Shown: piece by piece, positions 56,999 to 64,000 of the stretch | How the letters are laid out: each line of letters begins with the position of its first letter | Position numbering within the stretch: the stretch's first letter is position 1 | DNA from: Methylocystis sp. IM3 | GTDB lineage: Bacteria; Pseudomonadota; Alphaproteobacteria; Rhizobiales; Beijerinckiaceae | Length of the DNA stretch: 64,000 bases | Assembly: GCF_038070105.1 (NCBI RefSeq) | Contig: NZ_JBBPBZ010000002.1 | Location: 1,686,001-1,750,000, forward strand | Direction of reading: 5' to 3' | The notes under the pieces: model-generated | The model's database searches: none | Seen by the model: only the letters and a program-made list of their open reading frames with translations | What the model was told of the DNA's origin: nothing | Position numbers and translations under genes: made by a program

Positions 56999-58537
56999 TC
57001 AATAGGCGTTCTTGGCCTTGATGAGGGCGAAAGGGGTCAATGTGAGAATATACAAATCCAGAAGGATCGACCAGTTCTCGATGTAATAGAGATCGAACTC
57101 CACGCGTTTCTGGATTTTCTCTTCCGTGTCGGTTTCGCCCCGCCAGCCGTTGATCTGCGCCCAGCCGGTGATGCCGGGCTTGACGCGATGCCGGGCAAAA
57201 TAGCCGTCGACGACCTCATTGTAGAGAATGTCCCCCGCGCGCGCCACGATGGCGTGGGGACGCGGCCCGACGAGCGACAGATCGCCTTTGAAGACGACAT
57301 TGAAGAGCTGCGGCAACTCGTCGAGAGAGGTCTTGCGGATGAAGCGCCCCACGCGCGTCACGCGCGGATCGTTGCGCGAAACCTGTTTGTGCGCGTGCGG
57401 GTCCTGCCTGTCCGCATACATCGATCGGAACTTGTACACTTCGATGACTTCGTTGTTGAAGCCATGACGGCGCTGTTTGAACAGGATCGGCCCCGGCGAG
57501 TCGAGTTTCACCGCGAGGGCGACGAGCGCCATGACCGGAGACGCCAGGATCAGGCAGAGCGCGCCGACCGCCTTGTCGAAAATATATTTGGCCACCACGT
57601 CCCAGTCGGCGATCGGCTTGTCGAAGACGTCGATGACCGGAACGTCGCCGATATAGGAATAAGAGCGCGGCCGAAAACGCAGTTTGTTCGTATGCGCCGC
57701 GAGGCGAATGTCGATCGGCAGCACCCACAGCTTGCGAAGCATCTGCAACAGGCGTGTCTCGGCCGAAATCGGCAGGGTGAAGACAATCAAATCGATGCGC
57801 GCGTGACGAGCGAGTTCGACCAGATCATCGACCGTGCCGAGCTTGGGATAGCCGGCGACGACATCCGGCGAACGCGCATCCGCGCGGTCGTCGAACAGTC
57901 CCAGAATGCGCAGATCGCTTTCCTCCTGCGCAGCGAGCGCGCGCAGCACGGGGTCCGCCAACGCGCCGCCGCCGACGATGACGGTGCGCCGGTCGAGCTT
58001 CCCCGCGCGGGTGAGGCGGCGCGTCGCCACGGCGAGCGCCATGCGTTCGACTGCAAGCAGCGCAAGCCCGGACAGGTACCAGGCGATCAACCAGACACGG
58101 GAAAAAACGCCGTCGAGTTTGAGGAAAAACATCGCCGCCAGCGCCGCGGCGAAGATGAGCGACCAGACTGCGGCGAGCTTCAGCCCATGCCGGATCGGCC
58201 CGCGGAAAGATGGGATGGTATAGAGGCCGAAGGATTGCAACGCGATGATGGCGGCCACGGCCATGGCTGTCGCGGCGATGTAATAGTCGAGCGGCTGCAC
58301 CTGGCGTTCGCCGACATAAAATTCGTAAATCAGCAGGCCAGCCACGAGCAGCATGACGAATTCGAAGAGGCGGACGACGCCCGCGAGCACGACAGGAGAG
58401 AGGGTTCTGCCTGGCCTGCTTTGACTCGCGACCTCGGCGAGACGCGGATCGAGCGAATGCATCCCACCGTCGCCGCCGCGATTCGTGTCCGGCTCGGGCG
58501 TAACGCCCTTCATGTCCTCCAGGCGAAAAGCGCACAT
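56999..58537 (-). CDS. Undecaprenyl-phosphate sugar phosphotransferase (exopolysaccharide priming enzyme)
   Basis: Transfers the first sugar-1-phosphate onto undecaprenyl phosphate to start exopolysaccharide repeat-unit synthesis. The protein (512 residues) has an N-terminal membrane part (about four spans, VVLAGVVRLFEFVMLLVAG onward), a Rossmann-like CoA-binding domain (VIVGGGALADPVLRALAA) and a C-terminal sugar transferase domain: KYIFDKAVGALCLILASPVM, DSPGPILFKQRRHG, YKFRSMYADRQ, FIRKTSLDELPQLFNV and LSLVGPRPHAIVA. This is the WcaJ/PssY polyisoprenyl-phosphate hexose transferase layout. Next to the Wza-like and GumC-like genes it completes an EPS locus; donor sugar not determined. Confidence 0.93.
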   Translation of the reverse strand: MCAFRLEDMKGVTPEPDTNRGGDGGMHSLDPRLAEVASQSRPGRTLSPVVLAGVVRLFEFVMLLVAGLLIYEFYVGERQVQPLDYYIAATAMAVAAIIALQSFGLYTIPSFRGPIRHGLKLAAVWSLIFAAALAAMFFLKLDGVFSRVWLIAWYLSGLALLAVERMALAVATRRLTRAGKLDRRTVIVGGGALADPVLRALAAQEESDLRILGLFDDRADARSPDVVAGYPKLGTVDDLVELARHARIDLIVFTLPISAETRLLQMLRKLWVLPIDIRLAAHTNKLRFRPRSYSYIGDVPVIDVFDKPIADWDVVAKYIFDKAVGALCLILASPVMALVALAVKLDSPGPILFKQRRHGFNNEVIEVYKFRSMYADRQDPHAHKQVSRNDPRVTRVGRFIRKTSLDELPQLFNVVFKGDLSLVGPRPHAIVARAGDILYNEVVDGYFARHRVKPGITGWAQINGWRGETDTEEKIQKRVEFDLYYIENWSILLDLYILTLTPFALIKAKNAY

Positions 58538-58578
58538 GTATCGGTTCCCGATGTTCAGAGGAGCGGCGCGGGTCGCTT

Positions 58579-59175
58579 TCAGAAAATGCGTTCCCGGACG
58601 GTGATGGTGTCGCCGGGCCGAACCGGCGCATCGAGCGGGACGCGGCCCGTGACGGGAGCGCCGTCGATGACGCGCGTCAGATCGACGCCGCCTTGATAAC
58701 CGCGCGGTCCGAAACCGCCGGCGATGGCGATAGCTGTGCGCGCCGTCATCCCTTCGACAAAGGGAAACTGGCCGGCGTTCGTGACCTCGCCGAGGACAAA
58801 GAAAGGACGAAACGCTTCGACCTCGACGGAGACGCGGGGCTCGCGCACAAATCCCTCGCGGAGGCGCGCGGCGATGATGCGCTCGGCTTCCGGAAGCGTT
58901 CGTCCCTGTACGGGGACGGAGCCGATCAGCGGCATGGCGATGCGTCCGGCGCCGTCCACGGAATAGGCGTTGGAAAGCGAATCCTGCCCGAAGACGATTA
59001 CCCGCAGCCGGTCGCCCGCGGAAAGCGTATAGGGTTCGGCGGTCGATGCAGCGTAGAGTTCCGGCCGGTTATCGCCGGGCGCGGCGCAGGCGGTAAGAAA
59101 GGCGCCGCAGAGCGCCGCCGCCGCGAGGGACAGACGCCTGCATGCGATCCTTTTCAGGGCGTCAGGTCCCGGCAT
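58579..59175 (-). CDS. Polysaccharide export outer-membrane protein (Wza-like, short)
   Basis: A 198-residue lipoprotein (lipobox AFLTAC, Cys30) with the poly_export domain (YTLSAGDRLRVIVFGQDSLS; IAMPLIGSVPVQGRTLPEAER) and one SLBB domain (FFVLGEVTNAGQFPFVEGMTA; AIAIAGGFGPRGY). It forms or contributes to the outer-membrane channel for exopolysaccharide. It is shorter than Wza since only one SLBB and no transmembrane C-terminal helix are present. It runs upstream of the sugar transferase on the same strand and divergent from the GumC-like gene. Confidence 0.92.
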   Translation of the reverse strand: MPGPDALKRIACRRLSLAAAALCGAFLTACAAPGDNRPELYAASTAEPYTLSAGDRLRVIVFGQDSLSNAYSVDGAGRIAMPLIGSVPVQGRTLPEAERIIAARLREGFVREPRVSVEVEAFRPFFVLGEVTNAGQFPFVEGMTARTAIAIAGGFGPRGYQGGVDLTRVIDGAPVTGRVPLDAPVRPGDTITVRERIF

Positions 59176-59316
59176 TCTCCAATCCGTCTTTTCGGCAAAG
59201 CGACAGCGCTTCCACGCGCCGTTTTATTGCGACATGGTTAACAAACTTTGACTTGGCCGTTTAACCGCGTCTCAACCATGTTTCTTCTAAGAAATCAGCA
59301 TGAGCCGGGAGCAGCC

Positions 59317-61380
59317 ATGCAGGCGCCGATGCGAGAAGCGACCCAAAATGAGATTGATCTGCCGCGATTGGGCCGCGCGCTCGTCGCGAGAAAATGGTGG
59401 GTGCTCGGGCCGACGCTGGCAGCCTTTTTCGGCGCCTTTCTTTTCGTCAGTATCGCCAAGCCGCGCTACACGTCGGACGCACGGCTGCTTCTCGAAAATC
59501 AGGACGATTTTTTCACGCGCGTGGACAAGGGCGAGCGCGCTGGCGCCAATGGGCCGGACGCCGAAGGGGTGCAGAGCCAGATTCAGCTTCTCACATCCCG
59601 CGATCTCGCGCGGCGCGTAATCCGGACGCTTGGCCTGCAGGGCAACCCCGAATTCGATCCTCTCGCCAGGGGCGTCGGCGCCCTCGCGCGCGTCATGGCC
59701 CTGCTCGGAATCGCGCGCGATCCGACGCTCATGTCGCCCGAAGATCGGATTCTCGAAAAGTTCTCCGAAAAGCTCGCCGTTCTCTCTCCGACGAAAACGC
59801 GCGTGCTGTCGATCGAATTTTCTTCTCACGATCCCGATCTCTCGGCGCGCGGCGCCAACGCCGTCGCTGACGCCTATATTGAGATCCAACAGGAGGCGAA
59901 GCGCGAGATTGCGCGCAATGCGGCGAAATCGCTGGCCGCGTTGGTCGAGGATCTGCAAGTGCGCGTGGCGGACGCCGAGGCGAAGGTCGAATCCTATCGC
60001 GCCCAGACGGGTCTTCTCGTCGGCTCCAACAACGCGACCATCCCGACGCAGCAGCTCGGCGAGCTCAACAATCAGCTTTCCACGGCGCGCGCCGCTCAGG
60101 CAGACGCTCAGGCCAGGGCCAATCTTCTACGCGACATGCTGCGCCAGAAACGGATCGGCGAAATTCCTGACGTTGCAAACAATGAGACCATCCGGCGCAT
60201 CTTCGAGCAGCGTGTCGCGCTCCAGGCGCGTATCGCGCTCGAGTCGCGCACGCTTTTGCCGATGCATCCGCGCGTCAAGGAGCTCAACGCGCAACTCGCC
60301 GATCTCGACCGGCAATGGCGCGCGGCGGCGGAGCGCACGGCGCATACGCTGGAAAACGAAGCGCACATCGCGGCCGCGCGGGTCGATAATCTCACGCGCG
60401 TCCTCGACGATCAGAAGCGAGTCGCCGGCGCGGCGGGCGCGGAAGAAGTGAAGCTGCATGATCTCGAACGCTCCGCAAGGCTGCTCAAGGAGCAACTCGA
60501 GAGCGAAACGGCGAAATATCAGGAGGCGCTCGCGCGCGAACGCCTGAAGGCTACGCCCGCCGACGCGCGCGTCATCCAACGCGCGCTGGCGCCGCAAATT
60601 CCCTCCTTCCCGAAGAAAATCCCCGTCTTGGTCTTTGCGACGCTCGCAGGCTCGATCCTTTCGCTCGGCGCCGTTGTCGCCGGCGAGATGCTCACGGGGC
60701 GGGTGAGCGTCTGGCCCCCATCGGAGCCGTTTCCTGGGCCGCCGTCGCCGGAGGCGGCGGTCGGTGCAGTGCAAGAGCCGTTCCCGGATGGCAAGGACGT
60801 CCAAGACCAGCCCGACTTCGGCGAGGAGCCATCGCCGCGCGTCGCCTCGCGCTTCGCTGACGCGGCGCGCGCTGCCGGACAGTGCGTCACGGTGCTGATC
60901 GCGCCATGCTCCGAGGCAGGGCCACCCGCCCAAACCGCCGTCGCTCTTGCCCGGACGCTTGCGCCACAGGGACGGGCCCTGCTGGTGTCGGCTGATCCCG
61001 GCGCCACGGCTTTCGACGCGCTCGTCGGCCCGTCACAATCGCGGCCGGCCGGCATGGCGGAACTTCTGGGAGGCGTCGCTGGCTTCGATGCCGTCATTCA
61101 CCGTGACGCCTCGTCGAGGCTGCATGTGCTGCCGGGCGGCGGCGCGGCGGGCGCCGATGTTGGCGATCCGGCGTTAATCGTCGCGGCGCTGGCGCAAGCG
61201 TATGATTTCCTGATTTTTGCGGCGTCGGCCGAAGAAGCGCGGCGCCTTGCGTCTCACATGGATCTCGCTTTCGTCCTTGGAAAGGACGACGCATCCGCGG
61301 CCCTTCTCGAGGAAATCCGGCGCCTCGGCGTTGAGGGGCATTTTCTCGATGAAGCCGCGCGTGGCGATATCGCGGCCTGA
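59317..61380 (+). CDS. Exopolysaccharide chain-length/transport protein (GumC-like) with degenerate kinase domain
   Basis: A 687-residue Wzz/GumC-type polysaccharide co-polymerase. Two spans (WWVLGPTLAAFFGAFLFVSI near the N-terminus and VLVFATLAGSILSLGAVVAG near residue 450) border a long periplasmic coiled-coil region (LVEDLQVRVADAEAKVESYRAQTG). The last 180 residues resemble a CpsD/Wzc tyrosine kinase domain, but the Walker A loop reads APCSEAGPPAQTAVALARTL with no GKS/T, and the Walker A' is ALLVSADPGA; so kinase activity is unlikely. ATG 59317 is chosen because GGGAG lies five bases upstream; the frame is open back to 59248. It is divergent from the Wza-like gene. Confidence 0.88.
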   Translation: MQAPMREATQNEIDLPRLGRALVARKWWVLGPTLAAFFGAFLFVSIAKPRYTSDARLLLENQDDFFTRVDKGERAGANGPDAEGVQSQIQLLTSRDLARRVIRTLGLQGNPEFDPLARGVGALARVMALLGIARDPTLMSPEDRILEKFSEKLAVLSPTKTRVLSIEFSSHDPDLSARGANAVADAYIEIQQEAKREIARNAAKSLAALVEDLQVRVADAEAKVESYRAQTGLLVGSNNATIPTQQLGELNNQLSTARAAQADAQARANLLRDMLRQKRIGEIPDVANNETIRRIFEQRVALQARIALESRTLLPMHPRVKELNAQLADLDRQWRAAAERTAHTLENEAHIAAARVDNLTRVLDDQKRVAGAAGAEEVKLHDLERSARLLKEQLESETAKYQEALARERLKATPADARVIQRALAPQIPSFPKKIPVLVFATLAGSILSLGAVVAGEMLTGRVSVWPPSEPFPGPPSPEAAVGAVQEPFPDGKDVQDQPDFGEEPSPRVASRFADAARAAGQCVTVLIAPCSEAGPPAQTAVALARTLAPQGRALLVSADPGATAFDALVGPSQSRPAGMAELLGGVAGFDAVIHRDASSRLHVLPGGGAAGADVGDPALIVAALAQAYDFLIFAASAEEARRLASHMDLAFVLGKDDASAALLEEIRRLGVEGHFLDEAARGDIAA

Positions 61381-61384
61381 AGGA

Positions 61385-62581
61385 TCAGGGCCGGAGAAGG
61401 GATCTCAGCCTGTAATACGGATGGATAAGCGCGGGAGCGCGTTTCGCGCGCCGCTTGAGACGCAGGAAGGCCGCGAGGAGCGGCGCCGCGAGACGGCCGC
61501 GCGCGGAGACCGGAACGATCTGATCGTAAAGAGCGATTTCTTCCTCGCAGACCGCCCTCTTGTATCGGGCTTCGCCGGCGCCGAGGTCGAAATGCGTCAT
61601 CCCGCGCAGCACGAGATCGCGCATCAGAGCATGGAGGAGCAGCTCTCCCGGCGAGCATCGGGCGATGTCCTCGTCCGTGTCGAAAGAATTCAGCATGGCG
61701 GAAAAACGTCCGGAACGCCGCACGCCGGCATAAGCGGCGACGATGCGCCCGCCCACCGAAAGTCCGTGCAGTTCCAGCGCGCCTTCTTCCGAACCGGAGG
61801 CATGGCGCAACAGGCGTGTGAGGAAGCGGCGCTCCTTGCTGCCGACCGCGGAGAAACGCGCCGATTTCTGTTCGAGCAAAGCGGCCGCTATCGCCTGTCG
61901 GCGTTCCCCGCTGACCCGGTGCTCATATTCGACACGACCGAATTCCGCGAGACGCGCTTCCTTTTTTCTGAGTTTCTTGCGGTTCTCTTTCGAAAGCCGC
62001 GCCGCCAGTTCATCGACCGTCGCCGGCAGTGTGGTCCCGTAGGCGCAACTGGCGCTCGGCCGCGCATTTGCAAAGACGAGCGGGTTTTCGGCGTTCTCGA
62101 ACCGGCGGGGCTGATTGCGGAGAAAATAGAGATCAGGCGGCGAGGGCGCATGTTTCGCCGCGTCATGCAAAAGACGCCACAAGCTTTCCTGATCGTGCTG
62201 CGCATCGGGACTCAGCAACGGTAGATTGAAATTGGCTTCTCGTCCGCCCAGAAAAGCGGCGATCCGGAGGGGACCCTTGCCGATGATGCACAATGGCAGC
62301 AACGCGCTCGGCGCTCCTTTGGCATCCTGCGCAGCAATGAGGAATGGCGTCACGTCCTCGGACGCCTCAATGGCGTCCGACCACATGGAAAGAAATTCGA
62401 AGGACTGGTACGGACTGATTGCCGCCTCTCGCGACAGCGCCAGCCAATCTGTTCGCGCATCCTCGAAACGCGTGAAGACGCGCAAGTGAGAATAAGCAGC
62501 AAGGCTCGACCCACATTGATCAAATTGATAACGGGCGTTTCCGAGTTGCGAAATCGTGGACTGCGGCTGTGAGATTTGCAT
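61385..62581 (-). CDS. GNAT/FemAB-like (BioF2/CelD-type) acyltransferase
   Basis: A 398-residue protein with the two-domain FemAB-like GNAT fold of exopolysaccharide loci. The recognisable region is in the C-terminal half: SKENRKKLRKKEARLAEFG, FLTRLLRHASGSEEGALELHGLSVGGRIVAAYAGVRRSGRF, SPGELLLHALMRDLVLRGMTHFDLGAGEARYKRAVC. This fits enzymes that decorate exopolysaccharides or cell-surface glycans with acyl groups. Convergent with the GumC-like gene (four bases apart) and divergent from the deacetylase. Confidence 0.82.
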   Translation of the reverse strand: MQISQPQSTISQLGNARYQFDQCGSSLAAYSHLRVFTRFEDARTDWLALSREAAISPYQSFEFLSMWSDAIEASEDVTPFLIAAQDAKGAPSALLPLCIIGKGPLRIAAFLGGREANFNLPLLSPDAQHDQESLWRLLHDAAKHAPSPPDLYFLRNQPRRFENAENPLVFANARPSASCAYGTTLPATVDELAARLSKENRKKLRKKEARLAEFGRVEYEHRVSGERRQAIAAALLEQKSARFSAVGSKERRFLTRLLRHASGSEEGALELHGLSVGGRIVAAYAGVRRSGRFSAMLNSFDTDEDIARCSPGELLLHALMRDLVLRGMTHFDLGAGEARYKRAVCEEEIALYDQIVPVSARGRLAAPLLAAFLRLKRRAKRAPALIHPYYRLRSLLRP

Positions 62582-62623
62582 AACGCATCATTATGAGATC
62601 CATCCTAAAAAGCTCTTGCTTTC

Positions 62624-63700
62624 GTGGCGGCTCGACGGGGTCGGATGTTGGTTTGGCGGGATCGTGCGATCGGCTTGGGTCTGCGGCTGCTTCACGCCAG
62701 CAGGGCGCATAGGCTCGCGGCTCCGCTGACGCGCGGCGCCGGCGTCATTCTCATGTTTCACCGCGTGCGGCCGGCGAACGACGATGATTTCGCACCTAAC
62801 GCGGGCCTGGAGATTACGCCGCAATTTCTCGATCTCCTGCTTCATCATCTGCGCGCTCGAGGCTATGAGATTTTGTCTCTCGACGCCGCTTTGGCGCTGC
62901 TTGGCTCGGAGAGGCCGCGCGCCCGGCCTTTCGCCGTTCTCACCTTTGACGACGGTTATTGCGATCTTGTCGACCACGCGCTTCCAATCCTGGAGCGCCA
63001 TCGCGCGCCCTTCGTCGCCTATCTGACCGCCGGCTTTGCCGATGGCGCGGCGCGCCTGTGGTGGCTCGAACTGGAGGAGTCGATCCGCAGGCTCGCGCAG
63101 ATAGACATTGCCGTCGCGGGGCGCCGCATTGTGCGGCGCTGCGAAAGCGCTCGAGAGAAGCAGGCCGCATTTGCAGAGGTGTACCGGGCGATCCGCGGGG
63201 GCGGCGAGACCGCGCTGCTCACGGTCGTCGCGGCTCTTTCAGCGCGGGCGGGCGTCGATGCGGGCGCGATGGCCGCGCAGTCCTGCCTGGATTGGGGCGC
63301 CATCCGTTCGCTTGCGCGTTATGAACTGGCGACCATCGGCGCGCATTCGCTCACCCATCCGCGGCTCGCGAAACTCGACGCGACCGCCGCGCGCCGGGAG
63401 ATGGCCGAGAGCCGTGCGCGCATCATGGAGGAGACGGGCGTGGCCCCGCGCCATTTCTGCTATCCGGTGGGCGATCGGACGTCCGCGGGGCGGCGGGAAT
63501 TCGATCTTGCCGCCGAGCTGGGGTTCGAGAGCGCAGTGACGACCCGGCCGGGTTTGATCTTTCCCGACCATCGCCATCATGCGCACGCCCTGCCGCGCCT
63601 CTCTGTCAACGGCAAGTTCCAGAGCCTCTCGGCCCTCGACGTTCTGCTGAGCGGCGCGCCCTTCGCCTTGCTCAACCGAGGCCGGCGCGTGTCCGCCTGA
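62624..63700 (+). CDS. Polysaccharide deacetylase family protein (NodB homology)
   Basis: Removes acetyl groups from GlcNAc-type sugars of a surface glycan. NodB-fold motifs: FAVLTFDDGYCDLVDHALPIL (Asp-Asp), IGAHSLTHPRLAKLDATAA (the His-Ser-x-x-x-His metal site) and HFCYPVGDR (motif 3-like). 358 residues from a GTG at 62624; an ATG seven codons later (62645) is an alternative. An N-terminal region (MLVWRDRAIGLGLRLLHAS) precedes the fold. It is divergent from the acyltransferase gene and part of the same EPS locus. Confidence 0.88.
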   Translation: MAARRGRMLVWRDRAIGLGLRLLHASRAHRLAAPLTRGAGVILMFHRVRPANDDDFAPNAGLEITPQFLDLLLHHLRARGYEILSLDAALALLGSERPRARPFAVLTFDDGYCDLVDHALPILERHRAPFVAYLTAGFADGAARLWWLELEESIRRLAQIDIAVAGRRIVRRCESAREKQAAFAEVYRAIRGGGETALLTVVAALSARAGVDAGAMAAQSCLDWGAIRSLARYELATIGAHSLTHPRLAKLDATAARREMAESRARIMEETGVAPRHFCYPVGDRTSAGRREFDLAAELGFESAVTTRPGLIFPDHRHHAHALPRLSVNGKFQSLSALDVLLSGAPFALLNRGRRVSA

Positions 63701-63750
63701 GGCGGGGCAGGCGCGAGGCCCCTCGCAAAGCTCGGCCAGAGCGCGTATAT

Positions 63751-63764
63751 TTGATCAAGATCAG
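63751..63764. promoter_or_regulatory. Possible FNR/FixK-type box
   Basis: TTGAT-CAAG-ATCAG differs in one base from the FNR/FixK consensus TTGAT-N4-ATCAA. It lies 17 bases before the M48 peptidase start, closer than a usual activator site. A chance match is possible. Confidence 0.25.
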
Positions 63765-63781
63765 AAGCGGGAGTCTTCTCC

Positions 63782-64000
63782 ATGAGCTTTATGGGCGTTC
63801 TCATCTGCGTGGCCATCGCGTTGTCGGCGGCGCTGGGCATTTATCTGCGCAAGCGACAGATCGACACCGTCGCGGCCAATCGCGCTACGGTTCCCGCCGA
63901 TTTCACTGACCAGGTTTCGCTTGAGGACCATCGTCGCGCCGCTGACTACACAGTCGCGCGCACCCGGTTCGGCATGGCCGAGACCGTCTATGACGCGGGC
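63782..64000 (+). CDS. M48-family (Ste24/CAAX-like) protease, N-terminus only
   Basis: The first 73 residues of a gene cut by the right edge. An N-terminal span (MGVLICVAIALSAALGIYL) is followed by RKRQIDTVAANRATVPADF and RRAADYTVARTRFGMAETVY, which matches the start of membrane-bound Ste24-type M48 proteases. The zinc site is outside the window. GGGAG lies about ten bases upstream of the start. Confidence 0.72.
   Translation, partial: MSFMGVLICVAIALSAALGIYLRKRQIDTVAANRATVPADFTDQVSLEDHRRAADYTVARTRFGMAETVYDAG

Noticed and set aside
56780..58696. A 638-codon plus-strand frame opposite the sugar transferase
   Set aside because: Shadow of a well-recognised gene.

Overview
The window is about 64 kb of GC-rich DNA from an alphaproteobacterial (Rhizobiales-type) chromosome. 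Housekeeping gene pairs such as cpoB-tilS, fdxA-carD, hflK-hflC-degP, clpS-clpA, kdsB-pheA and rpmG-rnr-topA point to that class. A particulate methane monooxygenase subunit C gene (pmoC) narrows it to a type II methanotroph of the Methylocystis/Methylosinus group. The genus is inferred from pmoC plus the overall gene content; no rRNA gene is present. I see no prophage, insertion sequence or CRISPR array.

Layout. 1-8.5 kb: tilS (cut by the left edge), cpoB, a secreted nuclease-like protein, a periplasmic M48 protease, an RpoH-type sigma factor, a CarD/CdnL regulator with a very long Ala/Lys-rich tail, ferredoxin fdxA and a DUF155 protein. 8.5-14.8 kb: miaA, serB, the envelope proteolysis set degP-hflC-hflK, a DUF202 protein, a tiny membrane protein and tRNA-Ser(GCU). 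15.2-18.6 kb: three tandem near-identical outer-membrane beta-barrel genes, each followed by its own terminator. 18.8-20.8 kb: a LuxR/LuxI quorum-sensing pair with two related palindromes between the genes, and a small co-directional gene. 21.1-24.7 kb: a DJ-1/PfpI-AraC-LOV fusion (a putative blue-light-regulated transcription factor) divergent from ftsH. 25.1-30.2 kb: the lone pmoC, several small membrane proteins, and a membrane protein with seven repeats around a Trp-Thr motif that I do not recognise.

30.3-45.9 kb: dctA, uvrA, an O-antigen ligase and a frameshifted glycosyltransferase, clpA-clpS, a RhlE-type helicase, a HIT protein, and a tightly overlapping lipoprotein-kdsB-pheA unit, then rpmG. 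46.0-53.3 kb: rnr, an intergenic block of 206-bp tandem repeats, topA, a cupin protein, an MgtC-like protein and tRNA-Cys(GCA). 53.4-64 kb: two small proteins, an AsmA-like protein, a lone receiver protein, a DUF423 protein, and an exopolysaccharide locus (priming sugar-phosphate transferase, Wza-like export protein, GumC-like chain-length protein, FemAB/BioF2-like acyltransferase, NodB-type deacetylase). A Ste24-like M48 protease runs off the right edge.

The most unusual items are the LOV-AraC-DJ-1 fusion, the orphan pmoC that keeps both of its metal-site ligand sets, the Trp-Thr repeat protein, the twin palindromes in the LuxR/LuxI spacer, and a set of very small single-span membrane proteins that normal gene calling would miss.
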